From Candidatus Multiplicimicrobium inquinatum (GTDB taxonomy: Bacteria > Omnitrophota > Omnitrophia > Omnitrophales > Aquincolibacteriaceae), in the NCBI GenBank assembly GCA_002344825.1, contig DDUN01000017.1, positions 1 through 21,936 on the forward strand: a DNA stretch of 21,936 nucleotides, written 5' to 3'. Both the position numbers and the translations under genes were made by a program. This document shows, piece by piece, positions 1 to 11,600 of this stretch (position 1 is the stretch's first letter; every line of letters starts with the position of its first letter). Below the pieces are notes generated by a model, which had not been told where the DNA came from, made no database searches, and saw only the letters and a program-made list of their open reading frames with translations.

Positions 1-2699
1 GGTTGATACCCGGGCAAATTCCGCACGCGCTTCAGCAGTTCCCGTCGTATTAATCCGAGCCCGTGCCGCAGAAATCTCCGCAGAAGACAGTACCGTCGTC
101 ACTTGAGTGTAGGTTCCCGCTGTCAAACGAGTGAGGTTCGTGCCGCTAATGGCCTCCTGACTTCCCAATACCACAAATTGTCCTTGCTTTTCACCCACAC
201 CGACAAGCGCACCTGATTTTCTCGCGTTGCCGAATGTCTGCAGAATATCCTCATTACCGCGGTAGATAGCCTCGCCGCGCGAGTTAGTCAACACAACTGA
301 ATTGTCAATTCCGGCCTGTTTAAGCAACCCCTTCACAACATCCGTCATATTGCCGCTCAGAGGGTTCGCATTTGCATCCAAAAGCCCCTGAAGCGTGAAG
401 CGAATGATATGACCGCCATCCACATCCGTGAGACCCTCACCTTGCGCCTTACGAATTTGGGCTAATGACAAACTGTCACGCAACTGATTGATATTATTTT
501 GATTGATGGCGAGAAACTGCCTTCCGCCGGTAAGCACCGTATTGGCGTTACTAAACATGACAAAATAAAGCGGTGTTCCGGCGGCAACATTGCCTTGATT
601 AACCTGAAAGAGATTATCTTCTTGTCCGCTTAAAATTTTCGTTTCGTTGGTCTCAAGCGTAAAAAACTTTTCAACGTTTTCATCTCGAAAAGAAATTTTA
701 TCAACAAAATTGTGCCGACCGAGCACTTGCGCGGCTTGAGCTTTCGCCGCTTGCGCGTGATCACTCCCCAATTGAGTACCGCTTGTCGCATCGTAAGAAG
801 TCGTTTCAACCCGGACAACCTGGTTTGTTCCTAAACCGATATTCGAATGAATCTTGTGATATTGAGCGCTATTCAATTCTAATTCTCTTTGCCCAAATAC
901 CACGGTTTTCACCGCATCCGCGCCGGGTGCATATCCAAAAATAACCGCATTCGCCACACCGTTATCCGGATTAATGACCTCGACGGAATCACCCGCATTC
1001 ACATTCAACTTTGCCGCTAAATTTTTTGTTACATTCAGATGTTTATCATGATGGTCCAGCTGATTAAGCGTATCGGAATTGGACCGGGCAACGTCTCCCG
1101 CGGCATTCACATCAGCCCCGCGCGCTTGATAAACAATATTGGTGCCATTGGCGTTAATAAAAGAAAACATCAGACTCCCCGCACCCACTTGTCCCGGCAT
1201 ATCAAACATAAATGCCGCATAGCCCGCATTTCCCAGCATCTGGTCATTTGTACTTGTAATAACGCCTGTCTGAACCCCTGCACGGTTAAAGATTTTTGCA
1301 TCTTCTTTGTTCAGGAAACCATAACTGCCGATCACATTGCCGGTTTGCCCGAAAAAGTCCCACTGGTCACGCGCGACAATGCTGCGCAGGCTGCCCTGCA
1401 TCCGCTCCACATTTTGAGTCGACATTCCCTGCACATTAATAACAACGATGCTGTTGGGATTGGCGGGGTTGACAATAAATAAATCATTTCCGATGCGCTG
1501 TCCGGCGGCAAGATCCTGCACACCTCCGGTAGTATAAAACAGCTCCTGGAGATGCTGCTGTACGCGTCCCCGTGAATCTACTTTCCGTTCATGGCGGATG
1601 AAATAGCCCGTCTTATTTCCATCTTTATCCATGACGGTAAATCCAAAATTCTGCCCGGTACTCCCAATAACCTGCCCCTGCTGATTCACTGTTATCGTTG
1701 CCTGCGGCGACAACCCCAGCTCTTGCGTAAAAGAGGCGGTATAACCGATCGCGTTACCCTGATTGTCATACTGATATTTAATATCGAGCACACCCTCAAT
1801 CGGCCGGCCAAAGACATCCAACTGCTGTGACTTGGCGGTGTAATCCTTTACGCGCGTGGTTTGGCCGGCTTTACTGAAAATCTCTGTCTCTTTTTTTCCT
1901 GTAATCGAATTTCTTAAGACGCGCTTATCGGTACGACTCTGATTTTTGTAGTCCGTCTGCTTATCAAAAACCTTGCCCGTTTTTTTATCCTGAAAATACA
2001 CCGTGCTCCGGTGATTATTCTCAAAGTAGTGAACACGATAGGCGCTCAATTGCCCATTTTCATTCTTTCGGACACCTCCGGTATGTTTACCGGATTTATC
2101 AAACATTTCATATGTACCGTCGCCATGGGTAATCGCAGCTCTTTTTTTATTACCCTGTTCAAAAAGGAGGCGATCACTTTTCCATCGGTTCTCCCCATTG
2201 CCATTATCGACAGCCATAAACATTGCGGCGAAAGCTAAAGAGTTGGAAGTAGTCGGGTCCGGGGTATTGCCTTCCAAAATAGCCAAAGCGGCTTGAATCA
2301 ACATGGCATTGGGCTTATCGCGCGTATTGCGATAACCATCCGTCCCGTTATAATAATCCCACGTGGGTTTGAACGTGCTTTGCTCAAGCGTACGGATTGC
2401 CTCCACGCGCCGGAAAGCCATTTCCTGCACTTGTTCACGCGCCAAAACCGCAGGGTCAATAAATTGGCCAAGCTTTGTACCGGATCCGTTCATCGCTTGA
2501 CAGCCTTCCTGTCCTTCGCGGCAGGGCCCTTCGGAATGACCGTACTCACCCGTATAAGATCCGGAATCGACAGACTGCCCCGTGCTCGTATTATAAAACT
2601 TCGTTGTAGTTCGCGTAGGCTTTGGACACGGGTTATCCTCTTTGTCGACGCACTTCCAAGCATTTGCCTCATGAACACCCGAATCAAGTCCCGGGTTAC
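1..2699 (-). other. Beta-rich C-terminal portion of the visible protein (continues past the window)
   Basis: It opens with cysteine-containing segments (CVDKEDNPCPKP and GPCREGQEGC, about 2500-2665), continues through a short helix (REQVQEMAFRRVEAIRTLEQ), and then a DNGNGENRW loop (2170-2215). After that come repetitive short strands with Lys/Asn-rich turns (DKSGKHTGG, FQDKKTGKVF, YQYDNQGNAIG, MDKDGNKTG) that resemble weak YD-type hairpins. The last kilobase has globular-looking stretches (VVINVQGM, YGFLNKEDAK, FVDKISFRDENVEKFF) but no motif I recognise. The reading frame is open at position 1, so whatever terminates the protein, such as a secretion or anchoring domain, lies outside this window. 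Confidence 0.6.
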
Positions 2700-5600
2700 T
2701 ATTAGTCGCAATCACATTATTCCATTGGCCCACATAATTCTGGTGAACCGCATCCAACGCGGCTTTTTCACCATCAAACCATTCTTGATTGGCTTTCAAT
2801 TGCTTTTGCTCCGAAGCATTAATTTCAGCCAATTGCTCATTCGCCTTCTGAAGAGCGTAGTTATAAAAATCCGCGGCTTGTTGTATTCTTCCGGCGCGAT
2901 TGGCACCCGCCGTCGAAATCACATCGCCGTAGGTACCTACACTTCCCAGCTCGCTTTGATTCTCGGAGGAACCCGCGATCGAGCCAACCGCACTCACAAC
3001 TCCGGAATACATGGCATTAGCTTCACTAACCTGTTCGTTATAGCTTGCCGTGGCTTTATTGATTGACTCTTGAACTTTCGCACGCGCCTCACTTGCATTC
3101 GAGCTGATTTCAGTGTCACGGGCAGTTTTTTTAGCCTGCAAATCCTGCAAGGTGTCTTGATACATCTGATTAAGCTTATTAAGCTGTTGATTCGCAAAAT
3201 TATTGCTGCGGTCATAGACCCGCTCCAAAACATTTTTAAGACTGGCACCGCCGCCGGAGCTCATAAAAACAACATCCCAACCCGATCCGGTAATCAGGAC
3301 ACTTTTGAGACCTCCTGTCATCAACCCTTCTAAACTCCACGGATCGGTAATCTCGGATCCGTGCGGAAAACCATGAAACCAGCAGCCATTACCGCTATGG
3401 CCGTGACCGACCGCATTCAGATCGCCGCCGCTAAATCCGCTCCGCGCCGTCCAGGGATCCTGCTGTGCCAGGGCATTCCAGCTCCCCATCCACGCAGAGT
3501 ACTCACCTTGAAAACCGGATAAAAGATCCGCCAAGTAAGCCCGTAACGCCGAATCTACCAACCCCTGATCTTCTTCGACAGCCGCATCACGCTTGATCTC
3601 TGCGACCAAAGTTGCCCACTCTCCTCCCAGCGACCCGATCATCTCATCTACTGATTTATAAGTCGGACTGCTGTACCACTGGGTGTAATATCCGCTTCCG
3701 GCACTTTGCGAGTTCGCATTAGAAATCCAATTACCGTACTTTTGCTGCATGGCTTCAAGCTCACTGCGCAATTTCCAGAATTCTGCCAGATGATAAAATT
3801 TTGCTGTCGGCACATCCCCATCAACTGCAAATTCAATATTGGCAAGTTCATTTCCCGCATCGATATAAAAAGACTGGATATCGGCTTCAATCGCTTCAAT
3901 TTCCTGAAGTGACTGTTCCGCCCAATCCGTCAGCTCAGACGACCAGGGAGCATAAATATGCGTATCTTCGGATTTCAGTTCTCCGTAAGAGCTATACTCG
4001 ATAAATTCAAGCTCTTTTCCCGAACGCTGATACTTTAGAGTCACCGCAGCCAATGGATTGCCTTGACTGTCCTCGCTGAAGTACAAATCAACGCAAACGA
4101 ATCCGCTTCCACAGCTATAAACTTTACGCTTATAGAAACCGTCATCATCGTCCGTTTCTTTTTCAACAATTGAAAATCCAGCATAGATATTGCTTGCCTG
4201 CGCGGCATCGTAGCCGGCGCTCCAAATCGTCGTAATGGATGATTCACTTTCGGACACAGAAACTGTCTGACTAGGACCATGCGTTACGATCGTTACCGAA
4301 TCATGCGCTCCCTTCTCATCATAGCTGGTAGTCTTAGTGCGCGTTAAACGCGGATTTCCTGCGGCATCAAAGCTTTCCGTGGTCCATGACTCCGATACGT
4401 CGTTCGCTGAACCTGTGATTGTGTGCGAAGTACTGCCAACCTTCACTCCCCCGCTGAAAGTTGATGATCCGCTGCCGTTTGTCTTGCCCGTCATTGTGAA
4501 CGATTCCGCAACCGCAACGGATTGAAATCCGACCAATACGCCGCCTGAGTAAATGGCCTGCGGAGCATAACTTGTTATCGTGGTTGTGGTTGTTCCGGCA
4601 CTCGGTGAAATCGTGATTGTCTGGGTCAAACGGCCCAAAGCATCAAAAATATTCGTGGTTGTACTTAATCCACCGCCCGATGCGTTAACGGAGCGTGACT
4701 GAGAACCGGAAACCGCGACCTCATCCTGATATGTCTGAACATTCGCAAAGGCACCATTGTGAGCATCCGTTCCCGCAGAAGCCGTACGCACCATAATTCC
4801 ATCTTGATCAAAATAGGTTGCTTCACGTTTTGAGGCGGGGTAATCATTCATAAGCAATGTTTCCTGCTGCATGATCACACCGTAAGTGTCATAGGTCGAC
4901 TTTGATGTATACGACCAAACGCGATCAAGCTGATCCGCTTGATTATATTCATTGCGCGTTCCAAGCCCGGATCCAGCAATGGTCACGTCATCAAGGGAAT
5001 ACGTCACGCTCATACCGGAACCCGTATAACGCTGCTCCAAATTATCATACGGCGTTTCATCCGATGTCGTGTAAGAGTCGTATTGAGCCGGAGGTGCTAA
5101 GGCTCCGTATCCCGTATGCGCCGTGGAGAAATCTGCATCCGATTCATAGTGGTAGCGCGTCACTGATGTTTGAGGACCGGTTACATAATTCGATAGCGTT
5201 CCCCATGCCGCATAAGAAGTCGTGCAGTCCGTCTCTGAATGAGTTGCCGTGTTGTAACCTCCGCAACCCGCGGTATCGCGGTAATCGTAGGTTGTAACAC
5301 CCTGAACCTCTTGTTTTCGGTTGAGCGCTACGCTTTTAATCGCCCGTTCCCCGGCTTCGTCGTAATACGACCGGCTGGTCAACCAACTCCCCGTGTTGAC
5401 CACAGCACCCTTCAAAGCCGCGACAGTATCGTAGAAACCACTCCCTGACCCCGTCGGTTTTTTATAAGAATCGGTATGAAGAATAATGGAATCATCAACC
5501 GAATCCAGCTGAAAGAGCGTCACATCACTCGGCCGTCCGTTCACCATCTTAACGCTTCCGAGAATGGGGCCTTGCGCATCGCCGCGATAAGACGGTTTAC

Positions 5601-8600
5601 CGTAATAAGTGACGTCTGACATTAACCCCGCCGCACTCACCCCGGTGGCAAAATCACCGCTATCCAAACTAATTGAGCCGTCGCCCAAATGAGTCCGCGT
5701 CTTACGCAGGGCATCATCCGAGTCATATTCATAAATCGAAATGCGCTTAACGGTTCCGTCGGAACGCAATGCTTTCGTCGCTACAGCAAGATTGTCGCGA
5801 TTCAGGTAACTTGTGCTTATATGGGTTCCCAGTTGAGCCGTTAACTCCGTTTTTAACAGTCGCGTCGTTCCGTCATAAGTCGAACCCTTTTTCAGCTGAT
5901 ACGCTTTGTTCTGAATCGTTTCGAATGCTGAATTCAAAACGAAAAGACTGATACTTTCCATCGCACCATTATCACGGAAGCCAACGGAGTAAGTTGTCAA
6001 ATCAAGCGAGCCGGTTCGCTCGTAGAATGTATTGCTTGAGATGTGAGATTTTAATTTTCCTGAAGCGAGGTCATATTCCGTTGTTGAGCTTTGAATAAGC
6101 CGCTCATCCGAGTCGTAAATAAAATCCGTACGATTGAGCGGCTTTCCATGAGCAATTTCATAACTTTGACTGACAAGACGTCCATTTTTATACTCGACGC
6201 GATCCCCGGTATAAAACCCATCGGAGTTTGCATACGTAATCACACCGGATGAATTAACGATAACAACATCCGCTTGCTCCAAATTATTGGGATCACACGC
6301 GGCCGCAAGACAATACAAAGTATAATCTCCGCGAACCAATCCGGTAGTGGGTTTGAACCGGATAGCGTCAATTTGATCCTTCACCTGCGAATCAAAGACA
6401 ACTTCCGCGTCTTTATAAATCGAATTTGACGTAAGCATAACTTTACCCTGCTTAACGCGAATGGTTTCACCCGTTGATAGTTCATAGTCGGTAACACGGT
6501 TATTAGTTTCATCATTGACCGCGATACGGATCCGTATTTCGCCATCCGTGGCGGGAATATAACTGCGCGTTTCAGGATCATATTCCACGTCATCCACAAT
6601 CACTTTCGCGCCAACTTTGAAAAGCGGATCCGTTGATTCAATAATGACTAAATAACCGCTCTCATCTTCCGCAACACGCAAAACTCCTCCCGGAGTCTCA
6701 AAAAACTCTAATTCAGCGGATTGAATCACCTGATTAAACTGAAGCGGAAGATTAAATGCCCGTTGATAGACATCATTTACTTTGATTTGACGCAACTCTG
6801 AAATAATTTTGGATCCTGGACCATTAACACGCTTCAAAACAGAAGATATGCCCGTTGACTGTCCCTTGGAATCCGTCACAAAATTAAGCCAATCACCGGA
6901 AGCAATAAACGCGCTGTTTGAATCGATAACTTGCCCGCTCAAACCCGCATCGAGAATCGTACCGCCCAGCATATAACGCGTAAAAAGTGTTTGCCCGCTA
7001 AAATCACCAATTTCCGTACTCAACACCAGCCGTGAACCATAATCTTCGATCCAAATCGAATCGCCGACACGATAATCCGGGTGATTTGTTTCTTTAATCG
7101 TATATTGCTCAGCACCCGCTTTGCCGAATACACCTTCAACGGAAATAAAAAGTCCTTGTTGACGGTTCAGGAAAAATTTACGGGTTTGCAGAATTTTTTT
7201 CTCGCTGAAATCAATTTTTCTGATATCCGCATAGCTGAGCGGCACGGACAAATTCATATCCTGAATGTTGGCGCGGCTGATGATCGGCTGCGACGCATAG
7301 GAGATTGAAGAAAGCTCAAGCCCGTTTTGCGCGTTAAAACTCATCGCCAGTTGGTCGCCCACCTGAACCCCCAGTGAACTTTTTGCCCCGGGATAGGCCG
7401 GTAAAACTTCAAGAATGTGCCCGCTCTGATTCACTTTATACTGGGACCCATAATAATCGGAACCCACCTTCACGGTTTGCGATACTAATTGGGCATTTAT
7501 TTTGGCCGATGCCTGAGTCGCGTAAAAACTACCGTCGAGCGTGGCGAAATAAGCCGGGTTTGCCGGTACCGCCGGTGTTTCACTGGTAATCCAAGTCCGA
7601 CCGTAATCTTTGAGATAAAATTGCTGCCCGACGGAATAACCTGTTACGCCGCTCACAGCAATAATTTTTGCCAGCTGCTTGTCGGGCGTATTAAGTTCGC
7701 CTTCAAATGTGACTGTCCCCGTGCCTGCTTTAAACGTGACTTTCTTCTTTGGCACCGCAGTCGCAGGATTCCAGTTTGGCTGATAAACTTCAACAAAATC
7801 GCCCAAAAATGATTGTGCATAAAAAATATCATCACTGCCAATCAGCAGGTAATCTCCCTGGTAAGAATCCTGAACAAGTGATCCCATCGGCGTGTAAGAA
7901 TGAAGATAATCATTGTATTGATCTCCGGTAACCGTATAGGTAACCCCCTTGACTTCATACCCTCCGCCGGTTTTCGCCTGAATAACGGGAACAGCCCCCT
8001 GATTAAAAAAAGAGGTGTTATACATGACTGTGCCTGCGGCATTGATGCGCACAGTCACATCATAACTCGATGGCACTTCGACTCGGTATTCGTGAAAACT
8101 TTGGGCACCGGCCAGGTTAACCGTGTAATTGGTCGGTGCCGCGAAATTATAGTAATAGAGCTCTCCATACTGAATATAGACCTGCGACCCGACAGGTGCA
8201 TTACTGTCATTGGACGCAACAACGGTGTGATTGCCGCTGTAGCCCCCGGTGTATTGAACCGTTACGGATTTTCCCGTAGCTGTGGCATAGGTGTAACGAT
8301 ACCCCGTTGGATTGGCAGGCACGACCCAATTTTTATGCTGAACAGTAATAAAATCTCCAATATAACCATTCACCAAATCAGATTTAGAACTGCCGACCGT
8401 GCTAATAAAAGCAGTCGCTCCTTGGCTAAAAGTCAGCTTATTAACGGAGTAACTTCCATCGCTGTTTGCCGTCAGACTGAGTTTTACATCCTTTTGATAA
8501 ATATTTGATTGGCTCTCAAGAATCTTCCCGTTTGCATCCAATTTCACATTGACATCAGGGCGGACAGGATCGTTAATTTTATAAATTGAAAATTTTTCAG

Positions 8601-11600
8601 AGAGACCGCTATAAGTTTTAACAGGTGTTGCGGACAATAGCGTCAACCTATCGTCATAATCACTAATTGGAACAAGCGCCCCAACCGACATAACGTTATT
8701 TTCAGCTTCCAGCACTTTTCCGTTCTGTCCCGTACCGTGATACTCCATGGTAACCTTGCGGTTGGTTCCGTTTTGATTCACCAAATAATCAATTTCGATA
8801 TTTGCTGTTGCGGAACCAAATCCTGGCTGCCCCACAATTGCAAATTTAGAAAGGGTCGCGCCGGGCCCGGAGCTAAGCGGATGAGCAAACGGCCCGTCGT
8901 TGCGGATAACATTAACCGTAAGATAATCGCTGGTCATTGAACTGCCGGAAAGAAGCGTCGACCCGGCCGGAATACCTTTATTCAAATTTTGCGGGACAGA
9001 CACCGTGGGACTGTTTTCCTCATACGAGTTAACGTAAGATCCAACGGTATGAACCCCTGTTTCGCTTTGTAGAATTTTTCCCATCGCATCGACAACAATA
9101 CGGTCGACCACTGTTTGCGTCGTGGAGCTCGTGTACCACCCGCAAATAGTATTTCCCTCGTCGCAGGGAGTCGACGTCCCATTCCATGTGCCATTATCAT
9201 CATAGGAGCCGCAGCTTGAATCACCTTCATAACACGGTATATCACTACCAGACCAAACCTCGATCGGAGTTTCTGTCACCACGTCCATTTTAAGGGTCGT
9301 CCAATCCCGCGCGCTTGTACTCAGCCCACCCGCAGAATAACTATACTCCCAGTCGTCAGAGCAAGAACCCCACTCGTCACAAGTCTGAGACGGCGCCGGG
9401 CTCGTTTTGAGCGTTGACCCAGCCGGAAGACTGGCCGCAAGCGTGGGAGAAACATAGACTTGAACAGCACTCGAATCAAAAAATGTTCCCACCGCAAATG
9501 CCTGACTTGAACCATAGTTTTCAATGTAGTAAGGATCATAATACACCCCTACAATCTTGCCGTCTGCCGTCACAGTGACTGTGGCATACATCGCGTCAGC
9601 GCCATTCATTCCATCCGTGTCGACCAGAATCGGGATATCAATCACATTCCACGTCACGGCGCCGGTTTGAGACGATGGCGCGTAATAATCGAATTTTTTA
9701 CCGACCAAAAGGCTTTGCGACGCCGTCGCGGCCGTAATCAGCTTGGTCGTTGAATTCACTGTGATCGTAACATTCGTGAAGCCCAACTCAGAATTTGTAA
9801 CTTGATAACGGTTATTCCCAAGGTCAACAACACTGTTAAATAAAATTCCTGTGTCAGACACATAATACACATACGGCTGGTACCCTGAAGCTAAACGGGT
9901 CACGACCATACCCTGCTTAATCGCGGGATTCGTAGAGGAAATAACCACATATCCGGAATTTGCAATATTTCCCGCGCCTGTAAAAGGATAATTATGACGC
10001 GTGTCTAAGACCGTTGTATGCTGATTGCTGGGATCTTTGATTGTCGTTTGAACAACCGTCGAATTGTAAGTAGCGCTGCTAATAGACTGAATATTGCTTC
10101 CAACCTTAATCACTGACTGACTGGATGTAGATGTAACAACACCGGAGTGATCTGTGGACACAATCGCCGCAAGGACTCCTGTCGTTTTATTTTTAATCTC
10201 ATAAACATTTCCCACGGTAGTCCAGTCTGCGCCTATGGGAGCAGGAACAACCGTTGATGACTTCAATGTTACGTGATCTCCATTGCTAATTTCACCCTCA
10301 TGCGTAAAACCACTGAGCGCATCCGTAGGCGGAAAACGCGGATCCGTAGAAGATTCCGGCCCGTAATCAATAGGTAAATAAGGCCAACTGACGTCTTCGT
10401 CTGTCCGCAATTGAACTTCGCCAAACCCGGTGACAATTCGATGTCCGCTGGAAGGATCGATTTGTAAGGGCTCATAAATCGAAATAGTTGAGCCCGACAC
10501 TCCGGCATAATAACCGGGATAATATCCCCCCGGCATTGACATAGAATCAATCAAATATTTCCCCTGAAGAGACTGGCTATAATTGATGTCTATATATTCA
10601 TAAGTCGTTGCGTTTCCGTAACGCTTCACCAATTCAGCCTGATAGGGCTCATCCGGAACAAGCTCCATTCCTGTTACAACCCCGCTCGTATTAACGATCA
10701 AATTAATTTTTTCACCCTGCTTAAAATTTCCGCCGCTATCAAATAAAACAACTCCCTGGGTGCTTGTCTCCGTAAATTGAAGGGTCATATCTTGCAGATC
10801 TCCATAGTAGTCACGGTAAGACACCGTACGGGTGGTCATCCCCTGTGCCGGAGGGTTTGCCGTGGGAGAAAGAGCGGAATTGTAAGACAGGTCAACCTTA
10901 TAATTACTTCCGATAGGAATAATTTCCACCTTATCGCTCGCCGTGACAAGCCCCGTCGAGGCAATCGTAATATTAAAAGGCGCGCTCTGATATTGGCGAT
11001 TGACAATGCTCAGCCTTTTACTTCCTCCCGCAAGATTCGTGACCGAAAGCACGCTAAAAACAGCCGCGTCATAAGAATTATAAACGGCGCTCATTTGGCC
11101 ATTTGTCTCAAAGAATACCCTTTGGCCGGTCTGAAATTCTAAATAATTGTCATCGCCGTCATCAGAAACATAAATAATTTTCCAATCAGCCTGATTTTGA
11201 GAGCTCATGTTCACTGTCACGCGATAAGGCTCAGAACTGCCGTTCTCAATTAACGCCCCCGTATAATCCGCGACATACGCAACCGACTGCCCCGAGACAC
11301 TCGCGTCGTTCAGTAATGGACTAGTTTGATTAATTTTTGAACTTAAGTTATGGTTGGGCAAATTGCGGACAAAGTCGATTTTTCCGTCAGAGTTAAATGT
11401 TTTACCAACCGCAAACGGCGACGAAGCAGACGCAACTGAACTGAGTACAATCACACCATTCGCGTCAGTCATGATTTGCGCAATAGGATTAGACCGGGTT
11501 GTGTCAGTCGTCGCATAAACATTATAAGAGAGACGGCTGTACTTCCAGTCATAAGCGGACATCACCGAGGCTTGCGACGATCCGTCTTCCTGCAGCTGCA

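Noticed and set aside
1888..1900. T-rich run resembling part of a terminator
   Set aside because: It lies within the coding frame (Lys/Glu codons on the minus strand) and I saw no associated hairpin.
2293..3066. Plus-strand open frame of about 257 codons, the longest frame with its own start and stop
   Set aside because: It lies wholly antisense to the giant frame, over the coiled-coil region. Its product is Arg/Ile/Leu-rich with no recognisable domain, as expected for a shadow frame.
7900..8508. Plus-strand open frame of about 202 codons
   Set aside because: Antisense shadow over the VGD hairpin region; no recognisable protein family.
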